Shown piece after piece: positions 10,892 through 25,163 of a stretch of 64,000 nt of DNA. Source of the DNA: Thamnocephalis sphaerospora (taxonomy: Eukaryota; Zoopagomycota; Zoopagomycetes; Zoopagales; Sigmoideomycetaceae); contig KZ992426.1 of the NCBI GenBank assembly GCA_003614735.1, positions 1-64,000 of the forward strand, read 5' to 3'. The notes beneath the pieces are model-generated. The model did not search any database. It was given only the letters and a program-made list of their open reading frames with translations, and was not told the DNA's origin. The first letter of the stretch is position 1, and each line of letters begins with the position of its first letter. Made by a program: the position numbers and the translations under genes.

Positions 10892-12506
10892 TTACAAAAT
10901 AAAGGGGTTGCACTGGCAGATACCGGCACTGACGGCAAAGCTAAGCATCGAGCCAACGGCCAGACCAACGGTCATGAGGAGGGAAAGCATCATGCCAGCG
11001 TAGCCGCGCTGCTCTTTGGGCACATTACGCGGACCAGATGCCATAATGCACGAGCCGAGCCAGCCGTTTGAGACGGAAAACACCGAGAGTATAGCGTAGT
11101 AGGCGGCGTCGTTGAACACCACCGGCGTAATGCGGTCAAGGGTGTCACCGCTGCCGTACTCGACGTTGCTGAGAATGAAGAGCGGCGCAAACACCACGCG
11201 CAGCACCGAGATCACCAACAGCCAGCGTCCGCTCTTCAGCGGCAGCACAGCCGGAAGCGCCTTTCCAACCATGTCGCCGGCATTAAAAATTACAAAGTGA
11301 ATCAGCACAAACACCTCGCGGTTGGTCCAGCGTGCTTGCGTCGGATTCATCGAGACAATGCTGGCGGTGATAGAGGGAAACAGTGCCAGCGTGACCATCA
11401 GCGTCAAGAAGACGGCGACGCCGTACGTCCAGATGCTGCGCGTAAGCACGTAGACTTCACGCATCGAGTAGCTTGTCGTAGCCTCCGCAGAGTCGCGGGC
11501 GACGCTGGTGTCGTTGGGATTGTAGTAGAGATAGATCGGGAGACGGCGCAAGAGAATGTAGGCAATGAGCGACACAACCATTAACGCAGCCGTGAAGGCA
11601 AAGTAAATGATGGCACGCTCCGTCACGCTCTCCAGCGTGTTGGCCTTTTCCTCGTCCATGCCCAGCACAATGGCAAGTGGCACCAACGACGCGATCAAGC
11701 CGGCAAAACCTTGGCCACTATGTTATGAACGCAGCAACCACGCAAGTGTCAGGAGTGGCTAAAACGATGGCTACCGCGCAAGACAGCGTCTATCCTGTAT
11801 GTACTTACGTTAGGAAGCCCTGCACATATCTAGGCGGAAGTCGGGCCGCCAGTTCGTAGAGAGCGTTTTGCAAGTATGCCGTCGTGACAGCTGAAAGCGT
11901 CATGAGCGTGAGAATAATGCCAAAGTACGCATTGGGCTCGATGTAGTCTAGGGTCGCCAGCACCGATACGATAATGAAAATGACCGTGTTGACGATAAGT
12001 GAGAGCATGATTTGACGTGGGAAATTGGCCTAGTTGTGCAAGCGTTAGCATCTGGCTACGGAACGCTAATGCTCTGCCATCTCACACATACCTTGTGCTG
12101 CCGGGACATCGCCACGCCCACAAAGATCATGTTGAACAGTGTGAACGAGACGCTAAAATAGTTTTGGAAGTTGTTGACAAAATGACCGCCGCTGAATGCC
12201 TGGATAAAGTACTCGGCCGCCGTGATGAAGGCTAGTAGCACAGCGAGGTTAGCGTGGGGGGGGCTGTCTCAACGCGTATTCTGCTTGCCACGTACCATTC
12301 CATGGCAACATCATGGCAATTCCTTGGATAAAGAAAATTATGTATGCCAGGCCAAAGCGGTCCGACGGTGGCGGACCCCTTGGATCCACCTTATCTAGCC
12401 TCGTCACTGGAGCATTGTCTAGATGCCCGTGCATGTCGGCGTAGCCCAGCTTCTCGGGCGGCAGTCCAGTCTCAACCATGTCACCTCCCTCTTTGCGATA
12501 ACTCAT
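10892..12506 (-). CDS. Equilibrative nucleoside transporter (ENT/SLC29 family)
   Basis: Multi-pass carrier for nucleosides or nucleobases, in fungi usually at the vacuolar or plasma membrane. Four main exons: 12506 down to about 12297, carrying FFIQGIAMMLPWN; about 12242-12092, starting VFITAAEYF, which together give the ENT hallmark LPWNVFITA; about 12030-11810 (QIMLSLIVNTVIFIIVSVLA); and about 11705-10892. The last exon has the central hydrophilic loop, then RWTNREVFVLIHFVIFNAGD and RVVFAPLFIL with the ENT FNxxD signature, and SNGWLGSCIMASGP. About eleven hydrophobic segments are visible. The stop is TAA at 10892-10894. The start is the Met before SYRKEGGDM; a Met ten codons upstream is also in frame. 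Yeast Fun26 and human ENT1-4 are the nearest known relatives by signature. Confidence 0.92.
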
Positions 12507-13429
12507 TATAGCGTCTGGAAATATACGCGTCAGCAACTGGCATGGAGTGTAACGCTACCAGGTTGGCCACCAGTCTGGACACTGTCCAGACCGACTGTCT
12601 GTGCACCAACTCTTACCTGAAGTAGAACGGTACACTAGTTCAACGAGTGCAATCTGTCGTGAATTTAGCTGTAGTGCCTGGTAAACCCAGGTGTTGGCCG
12701 AGGAGCAAAACAGACACGGTTGTGGTAAGCAGCCAGAAAAGAGAAGGTAGCAAAGCAAATTTGCCTGTTGGCTGTCGTCGCTTTTAGTACAAATTTTGCG
12801 TGACGGCCTTCGCCTCACGAAAATATAATGCCGCCGAGGCTGCTGTCGTTGTAATGTTATGACATCAGCGATACGCGAAAATACTCTCCGCCTCAAATGC
12901 ATAAGTTAAAACATCAATGCAGCAAGATATCTGCTGGTAACTTTTTACGCGCAGGTATCGGGCTCGCGTGCCAGGTCACATCATGGCGAAGTCATGTCAC
13001 CCCGCCACCCCACCCGATCGTTATGAGGTTATTATGCCTGCTAATGCAAGCATACCTCGGTTACCACACATTTGCCAATCATGCTGCCGAGTGAGTATGC
13101 ATATAGCGAAATAAACACAGCAACAAAACGTCCACGTATATTTGCGTATATTTGCGTACACACGCACGCTACATTGCGCGCTGTGACCATGCGTCAAGCC
13201 ATGTGCAGTTTGTAGTGCATATGCGATTCCTAGCAAGGGATGGCCTCATTTGGCATGGGATACACGAGGCTTTCTACACATGCAACCACCCACATGTGAG
13301 CCCAGTAAGACACTTGGCAAGTCGATAGTTCACAGGCCACTGTTTGCAGAGAACTGCCGTGACTGGATCAGACGCTATATTGCGGTTACGGAGCATGAGC
13401 TGCCATCATAGTACCGAGCAAATACAGAC
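12507..13429. other. Spacer between transporter and VPS13
   Basis: About 920 bases, more A/T-rich than the genes, with a short direct repeat of tttgcgtata near 13138-13157. It should hold the transporter promoter and the VPS13 3' UTR. No coding frame on either strand looks conserved. Confidence 0.5.
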
Positions 13430-16400
13430 TTAGAGTGCGGTGCGGTGCTTTTGATTCCACGCACTCAGCGCGTCGTCCAGCTGCTGCTTGAGCTGGACCA
13501 TATCCTCGGGCGAGGCCGTGGAAAAGGCAGAGAACGCCGGTCCGGCACGACCATCACGCAACGTGGTGCACAAAGTACCACGACCGTCGGTCTTTGCGTC
13601 GCGTAGATTCAAGAATGCCACATTCTGGTCAACGCTCAGCCGCTTTGAATTGATCGACACAAGTCGCGTCTCTGCCAGAATGAGCACCATGTGGCTGTCG
13701 TCCAGCTCTATATGGGCCACATAGTTTTCCTGGGCTAGCGCGCCGGCGTTTCCGTTCCACAGCAAGTCTTGTCCAACTGCCTCGTGTCGGTTATACACAC
13801 GCAACACCTTGTCACTGCCAACATGGCGCGGAGGCCGCTCGCGGTCGATCGCGTGGTCGTCGAACATAGTGGTCGTATTGCGGATGCCCTCGGTGAGATT
13901 CGTTGCCAGATCCACTACGCCCACCACAGGCTTTGCGACCAGACTAGGCGACATGTGCATTAGCGCAGCTCCAAGCGCTGCAAGCATCGCATAACTTACC
14001 CAATCAAACCCTTGCCGGTACCCTTGAGGAATCCGCCAAAGCCGCCCTTTTGTGCGCCAGCCAGCGGCTGCTGAATGACACCGGCACCGCCGCTCCAGAC
14101 GCTGCTCACCAGTGAGGTGGCACCCTGCGAGACGCCATCTAGCGCATGTCGCGGCCTATTGCGTCTGTGCGCAGCTTGGCGATTGGCCTGGTACTCGCTA
14201 TCTAGCGTGGCGGCGGCAAGACCTTTACCAAGACTTCCGGTGACCTTGGACAAACTGTTGGACAGGCCAAACACCGTCTTCTTGAGGAAGCTTGCACCGC
14301 CCTGGTAGAAGAGGAGAGGTACAACATTTAGCACAGCCTATTGCACCACAAATCCGCACGCGCCTACCTTGGCCAGCCCGATGCCAAGGTCCTGCGGTCG
14401 ATCGCTAATAAACCCTTGATATGGCTCATAAAAGATGTCCATCACACCCGACGATATGTTGCCAAACAGACTGACAGGATTGCCAAGTATGTCCGCCGAG
14501 CCAACCAGACGGTGCACCTATCGACATCACAGGCTGTTAGACACGCCGCTCCGCAGGAAGACGCCAAAACTGCAAATACCTGGAAGATAAGCTGCTGCTT
14601 GTAATGCTGCGTCATCAAGCCGACAAGAAGCGGCTGCGTAGTCCTCAGGTTTTCGAGCAGCAGAGCGTTCACTCGAATGGGCGCGTCCTACACCGTCGCA
14701 CCAATCAGCACGTAGCCAGACTAAGCGCGCACTTGCTGCAACTTACGCTGATATTTCCAATAGTTGTCACCAGCACGCTGATAAGCACTGCTATCGGGTT
14801 CACAGACGCTAGTATGCTCTGGTTTTGACTCTCATCCTGCTTTTCAATGTGAGTGAACGTGAGATTCAGCTTGAGCGGCTGGACGTGCAGCACTTCAAAG
14901 TACAGCTGGCTGGCACCCTCGGCTAGCTTGGGTGCCGGAGTCTCCGAGTCTTCGACACACAGTTGGCTAATAGCAAGTCAATTAGCGGGTCGTGCTTCAA
15001 ACTAGACCGATACTTTCAACCGACAGCCTACCTTGCCGCGGTCGGCTGGACATTGTCTGCGTCGGGGCGCGTAAAGGCCAGAATTTCGTACAAAAATGGC
15101 GTGTCTACATCCACAGATATCTCCTGGAGCAGCAGTGAAAGATACTTGATGTACTCCACGCCATGAACTAGTATGCAGCAACATGAGCAAAAGTGCAAAA
15201 GAGACACGGCGCGCAGGACATACCCGTGTCCTTTGAGCGAATGGCAGAGAGCTGGACCACCGGAGGCTGTTCGCTCTCTGTTCTGTTCTTGGACAGTGCT
15301 GTTGGGAACAGCACAAGCGGATAGGCAGCGGTACGCAGCTGATTATCAAGCTAAACATATGCAGCGCACAGGACTGGCGTTGAGCAGGAGATTGAGGCTC
15401 GGTACACATGTGCGCACACTCACTTGAATCCATCCACACTTGACAGACACAGTTTGATGCAGCTCGGAATCGGTGACCTTGACGTTGATGTCGCGCAACA
15501 GTAGATACGCAATTTCCTGCAAAATGCCCCATCAGCACATTCAGCCGTTTACACATAAGCACGCGTTGTATCTTACCTCTACGCGCTGGCTAACCAGCGA
15601 GACGCCAACTCCGTTCAGGCGTAGCGAGACGGAGAACTGCACCGCTGCCTCGACACTGATAGCTTCAAATCGCTCCGCATTCAGGCCGTGGTCTACCTTG
15701 CGATAGATGCTGCGTTCTGGATTGAAATCAGACAGCTTGAGCACTTGTACGGGTCCGTCTGCCACCACGTCAATGTCCATGACAGCCTCGCCATTATCAT
15801 CCTGTTGGGTATTAGGCAGGCATCAGTTATCACACACAGGCCACGCGGTGCGCTACATTCTTATCATTACCGAGTACTTGAACGGCACACACGGGCCAAT
15901 CTCCTGCAAACTGAGTTCCTGCTCTTTGCCGTTCACGCTCAGTACCAGCTGCTTTGTCACCAACGATGGATAGTCCCATGCATACTCCACCGTAGACTGG
16001 GATGGAACTGTATACCGCTCTACGCTAGGACTATCCGTCGCAGGTGCATCCTTGGCGGCCGAAAGCCGCTGATAGAAATCAACAGCCGTGCTGGACCGGT
16101 TCTCAATACGATACGGCCACTTTCCTGTCTCGCGGTGAAGGCTGACAAATATAGTTGCGCCCTGCAACAAGATTTCGACCCGTACCAACTCGGGCGTGCC
16201 ATCGCTGCGACGTGCGCGCACATGCACCTTGCCAATATCTGCAACGCCAAATGGTGCCGACCACGGTGTGTCCTCTCCCGACAAGCGCAGCACCAGACGC
16301 TTCTCCTTGTTGTTGCTTAGGAAGAGCACAGGTGTGTGCTGGCCGCTTGCCAACGCCTTTCCAGTAGCAACGTCCGCCTCGCGGAAGTAGACCTCCGTGT

Positions 16401-19400
16401 CGAGGTAGTTTCTGATGATGAAGCGTGGCGTAAATGTGATAATCTTTGTCTTGTGATACTACGCCAATATGCCTGCATTAGCGCGATCCAAGCAAGCATC
16501 GGCGGCCACTGTCTATATTACTTACCTGTCCGCCTCCTTTGGAGATTGAGACGCCCATATACGCCATATTCTCGCCGTTTGGCGAGTCAAGTAGCAGCTC
16601 AGAGTGGCTGCCAACGGCTTCCAAGCTCACCGGCTTAGATTACATCAAAGTGTCAGCCTAGCTCAGCTTATAGCGACTATGGCACACTTACCGGGCTCCA
16701 GCTAGTGCCTTGCAACTTCACCAGCAGACGATCGCTTGTGTTGCTATTCTTGTACGAAAACATCGATTGTTTGCTCTGTGTGGCGACAACCGTTCAAGGA
16801 TCAGCGCTGCGTATGCGTGTGTACATGTGTGCAATGGCCGGTGCTTGTATGTAAAAGACACCTACCTGGCCATCAGCAAATTCGGACGCTGTTATGTGCG
16901 GAAATTAGACACACCAACATTAATCTATGATGACACGTACACACCATGCACATGCAAATACAACTCACCGTCACCTATCGTTGCCGGCATGGCTGTCTTT
17001 GCGTTTGACTTGGCAGCATATACCACATCCACGCCAGTCTTATTCACCAAAAGGTATGGACTGTAAATGCTTACACGAAGCGCTCCTCCAGAATTCGGGA
17101 CCACCCTAGGATACGTCGCAGCGCATGCATGCATTAGCTTACCGCAGAGTTTTTGTGCTGCTGCCGCGGCAGCGCCGCTGTTGCTATAGACGCACACTCG
17201 ATCAATGCATAGCTGAAGCTTTGTGTCATTGGGGCCTATCAGTGCGAGGAACGAATCCAGCTCCAAGTCGTCTTCACTCGACGTGCTGATGACTGCAGAC
17301 TTGCTTGTATCGTATTCTGTAGCGTGGTTAGACAAGCAGCGTGCATGATACGCGACCACCTCAGTACCCACCTGTATCCAAGACATCGACGTTTAGCAAC
17401 AGCGTGCGGAGCGTCTGGACATAGTGGATCTGGCTTGTGCTGCCCTTATGCAGCCGGCTGCTGTGACTCTTCTTGGTGGCACTGTCGACCAACCGGTACT
17501 CCAGGTCAAACGGAAGCAAGTTCTCCAGCTCCATTGGAGCGCCAACGCGAATAGACATGCTCGGATAGCCCCTGTGCTAGATCAGCCACCATGCAAACCA
17601 GTGCAGCCTAAATACCGCAAAGCACCTACTTTGCATTGAGACTCTTGTTGTCCTGCATGCCAAAAAGACAGAAGCTGTGCATGGGTCTTCCCTGCTGTGT
17701 TGGTTGACAAAGCGCAGCCGTGGGCGGCTTGGATGCCAAAAAGTCGCGCCAGTAGATCGGCTCTGTGCTCCAATCGTAGGCGCTGTCGCCTAACGGTGAC
17801 AGCGTCACGCCTGAGCTGGAGCGCATGCGAAACATTTCACTGGCCTTACCTAGAGGGCGAATACGGACACGGGCGTCACACACTGCAGTGATGGGCACGG
17901 CGTAATAGTCGCGTGGGGCTGCGGTTTTGGCGCAGTAGCGTTAGCCAAAGATGCGCACTCGCCGCTGCCATTTACACAGGGGCACATGCCTATCTGGTAC
18001 GTCTGTTCCAGCACCTTTCCGCAGATGTCAGTCATGGTAACCTCCAACGGAGTGGTTGTGGTGTTTTCCACAATCAAAGTTGACCGGAAGGTCACCACTT
18101 TCACGTCGTTTTTGAGCACCACCTCGCAAACCAATCGGTGCGGTATGCCAGCAACCGAGGGACTCAGCGTGTAGACCGCCGTACCCTCAGCATCGACGGG
18201 AACGTCGCTGACATTTTCCCATGTGCCGTCATCAAACTTGACGCCGATGCAACTGCGCATGTCCTCGAGTTTTTCGCGCTGCTTGTGCCATTCCTCAAAG
18301 TTCCACGGAAGCTCCTCTCCATCCGGCAGCTGATGCGTAGATTCTACCTCGTCCTTGCAATCGCGCGCCTCCGCCCACACGGTCAGGCTGTGGCCCGACC
18401 GATTGCGTAGCAGATACGGAAGACGATCGCTGCGCGCAAAAGAGATCTGTAGTGGTGGCAAGTAAGCAATAGATACGCACCACTTGTTTTGCCGTCCGCT
18501 GCTGTGCAGTACATACCTCGCTCTTGGCTTCCGCCTTCCAGTCGTCTTGCATACGCTTGAGTGCGTGAATCAATGCATGGCTGAAATTGAGCTCCAGCCT
18601 GCTGTCCGCGGAAGCCTCCACCGAAATGGCGCCTGATTCCGCTGCACGCAGCACCTTGTAACCATCGCCAGTGTCAGTAACAAATATCTGTACGATACAG
18701 TCAAATACACATGCTTACCTTGACACCCAGCTGCCACGGCTCAATCACCGGCTCCCAGTGGGAGTTTTTGAAATTGAAGAAATTGGCAACAACGGGGATA
18801 GTGGTGCTGGCGCTCATTGCAGACGACCAGTCCTTTACGGTAGCCGCAAACGCTTCTACCTTCAGGTCCAGAACGGAAACCTCGGTCCTGTCGCTCACCA
18901 GCACAAACTGGAAGCCACCCATACTCAGCGAAAGCTGACGGGTAAATGCGTTGCAGAAAGCAATGTGTAAGCGAGTGCACAGCAGTTGTATGACAAATAA
19001 CGTGTCAGCTCACCTCCTCCCGCGCTGTCTGCGCATCAACGTCATCCAGCCGCTGCGAGTCCGGTGTTTCCGTGGCTTCACTAGATTGCAATACGGCTTC
19101 ATCCTTGGCACGTTGTACCTGAACAGGATCATGAGCAACGTCTACAACCGCATGGTGTTTTGCCTTCTTTGGTCCAAGCTCGCTGGCCTTCTTCACCGCA
19201 TCCAGAATCATCATGATATTGCGGTAGGACGCGCGGAATACAATCGGTGTGACATCAACGTTGATCATTGTGCTATTCCGGCCGAATTCTGCAGCGCCGT
19301 CGTCTAGCGAAAGTTGGATGCGGAACTTGTCGAGCAGCCGGAGCCACGTAGTGTCGCGCGCGTCCATTCGACACAGCACCATGCTGATGTCTTTGACCGA

Positions 19401-22400
19401 AAGCGACGTTATATCCTCCTTTTTCAGCACCACCTGCGGCACCGACAACACAACTGCGCTGGAGCTCTCGCTCTCCGGATTTTCAAGCATAATAACCTCG
19501 AAATCGACGGCCTTGGCATGCACTGTAATTCGCGTCTCTTTGGCAGCAGCAGACTTGCTCTTCTGGTGTGCTACCTGCTGCTTCTTTGTCGACTTGCCGC
19601 CACCTGGTCCGTACGCATCCGCATATTGAAGGCCACCCAGAGCAAAGTCTCGCAGCGCAAACAGGTAGCTAAGCGTAAGTACCACCCGTGCTCCGCTGAC
19701 GGCGGCATTGACGTCAATGTCTCCCACTGGTCGACGCGCCAAAGATGCGCTCAGCTGTGGCCCATCATCCGCCGCTGCCCGCGCAATTTCCTTGAAAAGA
19801 CTAGGATTGTCAGCGCGCGAATCGGCAATGATAAAAGACCCAAGCTGCAGCTCTGCGTTGGCTGATCCGTCGACGCGCATGTCAAAGCTGGTTTTGATAT
19901 CATTCAGCGAGAAGCGCGACAGACTCGCCTGCTCCAGTGACAACGTTCCATCCGTTCCGTCGCCAGAAAACAGCTCCAGTGACACTGTCTTTAGCTCCAA
20001 TGCGCCGCGAATACGCGATGCACTGTCTTCCTGAACACCGGTCGTATCGCGTAGCTTTTTTGCGCGCATGACGGCAGCAGCGGCCTTTTGTTTTAGCTGT
20101 GACGCCCCTGCTGCGGCTGTCACCACCGCAAGAACATCAGTCTTGGGTGCTGCCGGCGCCACCTTCTCGCCATCAAGCGCCCAGGTAACGCGGCGCGTGA
20201 GCAGCATCAAGCGTTCAAACTGCCTTTCGGTCACCTTTACGCACACATCCGACATGTCGAATGTCACCTGAAATGTAGTCCGCAAATTAGCATTTCCAGT
20301 CGTAGCATCAACTAGCAACTGTATAGCCTAGCTGCTTTGCTGCTCTTACCTGCATCTCTGGGCGGTCCAGGCCGCTCACACGCGCGGCGCGCACCAAGTT
20401 CAGTGAAAAGTGAATGTCGTCAATGATATGCAATTTCTGCGGCTGCGACTGGCCAAGGTCAAGCTCCGACACGATTGAGAACGACTTGAGCGCAAGTGTC
20501 ATGTTATCCAGCTTGGCGTTTGCATCGGCACTAGCGGCGTCTGGCTGGAACTCGTTGCTGAGCGAGACCTCACCGAGATACATGCGAATAGCATCGCTGC
20601 CCACCACGGACGACGACGGCGACGATGTCTCATTGCAGGGAAACACTAGCACTGGAGAAAGCACCAGCACGTCCATGTGCATGTTGACGGCGCGCTCCTG
20701 GAGTTGCGCGGCAGATTTCGTGGCCGATTTGCGTGCTGTCTTGGATAGCTGCTGCAGCCGCGAAAACTTTCCGCCAAATATGACAAGATGCTTGACAAGA
20801 TGCTCTAGGAACGTGAAATGCAGCGATCCCAGGCGAAGCTTGACCGCAGAGTCATATCCTGGGTAGTCCTGCTTAGATGGGTCGAATGTGCTGTAGTGCA
20901 GGTGAGCCAATTCGTCGCCAGCAATTTCGAGCAGCTTTGGCGGCCCTTGATCGGCACTCTCCAATGCCACGCCAGATACAGCAAGACTTTCAAGACGAGC
21001 GTCAAACTCGATGGACTTGCCCTCCAGCGAAAGCTGGGCGCCAATTCCTTCAATGGACGCCACAGCAATCTCCGTCCCTCCATCTGCAACGGTGATGTAG
21101 ATGGCTTGTAACGCAGCCGTCGCCTTGATCCTGGCCAAAGGCGGCTTGGACCGCGATGACTGCTCGCTGTCCTGCTGCGACACCGTACTGTCATCTTCTC
21201 CGGCGGTAGATAGACTTTGCACCCCCTGGCTGCTCTGCGTTTGATCAACAAATGTGTCCAGTGCAAAGTCCTGCAGTGCTAGAATGTTGCTGCTCTCGAC
21301 TAGGATATTGAGACGCGACAACGACACATCCAGGGTCTGCTCGATGCCTGCATATGCAGTCTCGAAATCAGGTGACTCTGGCGTGGCACTGCTGAAGGTG
21401 ATGCGCACCAGCGCCTGCTTAGCGCCCTGACTTTCGTCGTCGTGCACACCCGAGCTAACTAGATCGATGGCGCCGGCATCTTGGTCAGCGCTGACTAGCC
21501 CACTGATGGAGAACGACTGCAGTTCAAGCCGTGCGTCCATATCAAACTCGCGCTTGCGGAGATGCAGTCCGATCTGCGACAACACCAGCTCAGCCAGCGC
21601 AGTCTCATTCAGCGGATCGTTCGGGTGGCTGCGGCGAATGGCCACAGCAACACGCTCCAAATCAAACGCAACTTTGATCTTTGTCTGCAGCGCCGCCGGC
21701 GTGGATGTTTTGGCCACCTGCAAGCACCATGCATTAGAACAGTAAACGCAGTTATTCACCCTACACTACCTACCGCCGTTTTCTCGGTGGCAATGCTGAT
21801 TTCATCCGCCAACGCAGCGCCTTCTTCACCCTGCACCGTGCTATCGTCATCCGGCGTTTCCAGCACCAATTCTCCGCTCAGCCCCATTGCCTCCTGGCGA
21901 TCTAGCGTCTCAAGTCGCTGCGACATCTTTTGGTGTTTCTTTCCGGTGGACACTGGTTTGCTTGGCGGCGTAATGGCCTTTAGAATGCGCATAAGCGTGC
22001 GGTACTTTTGATCGGAGAAGTTGACCTGCAGCAGCGGCAAACGGCCCTTGACCTTGAGCGCCGGCAAATCAAGCGCACTTGGAACGATAGACTTGTCGAT
22101 GGCAATATTAACGCCGATACGATTGACGACGTGGCGCACATCGTCGATGTCCAATGTACTGATCACCTCCAGACAGCGGTCGACCGACTCGCCGACCACC
22201 ACCTGCACGGAAGAAAGCTCGACATTGATACGGTCGTACATCAAAGATCCCAGCTGCGTGACATTCTCGCCGGCATCGCTTTGAGTGCGAATCTTTTGAA
22301 TTTCGTCCACGCGGCACTTGTCGGCAGGCTCACTCTTCACCTTAACATTGCCCAAATCTGCCACGGCAGCGCTGCCACTCGCATCGGTGCAGCTAGCATG

Positions 22401-25163
22401 CTGTCAAGTAAGCAATACGCCACCAATATGCCAGTAATCCCACGGCACCCTACCTCTCAGGGAAGACAATGATCGGAGCACCAATGTTGACGTTCAGATC
22501 CAGCGTTTGATGCTTTTGCAGAGCAAACTCCATGCCCGTGAGCGTGTAGTCCTTGTACTCCTTTAGCTTGTGACTTGCTGCATCCTATTTGAAAGCGGTG
22601 TCGCATAAGTACTTGCTAGACTGGACAGCAGCGCCTAAGCGGATCACTTACGGCCAGCACGCTGAGCGACTCGCGGGTGCTTTCGGGTGCTCGGAAAAAG
22701 TTGGCTAGCGTTAGCACGACCGCTCGGCTGTAAACAAACTCCATCTTGCGCATGGCCAGCTCGATCACATCGTCGGCACGTCCGTCCAATGGCTTGTGGT
22801 CAAAGCGCAGATGCAACAAAGGATCGGCGGCCGACAGTGACGCAGCCTGGCTGGACTGAACCTTGGCAAGCAGCGGGTAAAGCGTATTGGTCGTGATACT
22901 GTCGCGGATCTGAAAGTCTTGCAGCATTGCACTGGCCACCAGATTCTCCGGTCGTTTGATGACATCGGCAGTAAAGGACTCGAGCAGCACAGACACCAGC
23001 TCCTTGTCGCCCGTGCGCGGAGAGTAGCGCAGCGTGAAGGAGCCGCATTTCAAGTGCGTATTGAGAGCGACAATGATACTCTAACGGCACAGGATGCTCC
23101 TATTAGCGCGCATGTATACGCATACTCCGCAACGCAAAGTGTGCCCACCTCTTTGGGCACGGCACTCGGCAGGGCATTCTCGTCAAACTCGATGGTCTCG
23201 TAGAACGCCTTAACCTCCTTCTCCGACAACACTGGCGTGTCTCCGTGCTCTTCGGCGCCTCCCTGCGCCGACTGCTTGTTGTCGCCCCACAGGCCACTGA
23301 GCCAGCCTCCGATCTTGTTTTTGGTAGAATGCTTCTCTCGGATACGATCTACATTCAGCTGACTCAGCATGGACAGCACCGCTGCACGCCAACATACACG
23401 CTGACATGTACATACCCTGGTAAGCCTGTTCCTTGCGCATGTTTGCCCGCGCAATGGAACGGTAGAAGCGCAAATCTTCGTAGGATAGCAGATGCTCCAG
23501 ATTGGCCAACTGGCGATTATTGCCGGATTGCTATCGAGCATTAGTAGTAAATAGGCTGTTAGTTTACAAATCCATCTTTTGCAAGCAAACCATGCCCTGC
23601 GCACCTGGCTCCAGTTTGGATCCACCTGCTTCTGAGTAAACAGGTGCACATACTTGATGCGCTGATCACGCCGTTGAGCAAAATAGTCCCACGTCCAGCG
23701 ACGGCGGTTTTCGTGCACCTCGCGCAAAACACACTGGCCAGCATACGCTATCCATCGACGCGGGTGTGTTTTGGGCGTGCTGTTGGTCGGACGCAGCGCA
23801 CGGTACTGAGAACGCAGCAGCGCATCATCGACGTAAGCACACGCCGGTGACGCATCGCGCGCACGGCACATCTCAAGCTACCTTTTCCTGGCGTGCTGCG
23901 AAATGCATATAGTTGAGACACAACATGGTGTTGCGGTACTGTTCATCATCCAGCATAAAGGCAATTTCGTCAAACTGAAGCGACACACTGTTTTTTGCCA
24001 CTTCAGGCTTGGAAACACGATTCATCGTCACCTGCAGGTAGCAAGCAGCGGAGATGGCAGATTTATGAGCTGATGGCCAACAGCCATGGCGCATGCTCAG
24101 CAAGCTGCATGCCTACCTTGCCAATACCCGAGACAGGCTTCAGAATGTACTGGTAGCCATCGATGCCCTTGCCACCAGATGCAATCTGCAGATCACGAGT
24201 GAGCACACAGACTATCAGTGTACCTGCAATACAGCCACGCTGTACTGACCAGCGCCTTGAATGCGCGTGCCGGATCGTCGTGATTAGCAAGCGACTCGCT
24301 ATCCGTGTTGAAATATACAGCCAGGCTGTCCAGCGTCACGAGCTTGTGAGCGGCACTGGTCGTATCCTGGACATACATCTCCTGCCAGCTGCCATTGGTG
24401 GACTGCGCCGACAGCTTGTGCAGGGTGACACCCGCTGCAAAGCGGTGCTGCAGGACATGGCCGCAAACTCGTCAGCCAAAAGGACGGGCCTGTCCGGCAT
24501 AGGCATCCATGCGCAAGACCGCAAATACTCACGCCAGGATTGCTGGACGCGTCTTCGTAGCGAATGTGGATGTTGGTGATGGACAACTGCACATTGTCGA
24601 CAATCTTGGTGACCAGCTGCGTGGCAAAGGAGCCCTTGCTGGGATCCTCTTCGGGCTGGCTACGCTGCTGATCCAGCAGTTCAGCCATCTCCAGCTTGCT
24701 CATCTTTGCCTGGAATGCGTGCTCCTCCTCCTTGGCAGCATTGTAGATGGTCTCCGAGCGCGGGCCGGCCAACAAGTAGAGCGTGTCAATGGACACGCGC
24801 ACGGGCGCGCTCTTGAGGTTGGTCCATGGTATCTTGAGCACCACGCTGCCAATGTAGCCTAACGCGTCGGGTTAGCCAAGCAGTGCGTGCAAGCACACTA
24901 GCAGTCTAGTATGTACACACCCTCTTTCACGTCAATGGGCAGATGGAATTGCTCAAGCGCGCTCTTTTTCAAGCGCAGATTTCCCAGCTTCACGTCACCT
25001 GTGCGCACACGCTGCTACGTCAGCAAGCAAGCGCCTCATGCGCACAAAACACACTAGAGCACCCACCGCCCCAAATCCCGACGCGTAGCTGCGCTGGGTC
25101 AAAGTCCTCGACGAAATCGCCGAGTGCCTTGTTCAGCACCGTCGACACCACCGACTCAAACAT
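13430..25163 (-). CDS. VPS13: VPS13 bridge-type lipid transfer protein
   Basis: Very large rod-shaped protein that moves phospholipids in bulk between membranes at contact sites (ER-mitochondria, vacuole, prospore membrane). Roughly 3,100-3,200 residues in about thirty exons. It begins [20 protein letters not shown], then [13 protein letters not shown] and [21 protein letters not shown] (N-terminal chorein domain, 24.9-25.16 kb). Next come [18 protein letters not shown] and [16 protein letters not shown] (24.5-24.8 kb), long beta-rich repeats across 18.9-24 kb, and VAB-type adaptor repeats at 16-18.5 kb, including [14 protein letters not shown]. The C-terminal part has [20 protein letters not shown] across the intron near 14 kb, then the PH-like C-terminal domain, ending with TAA at 13430. 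All exons read stay open on the same strand with plausible splice sites. I did not verify every junction, so the exact length is approximate. Confidence 0.95.
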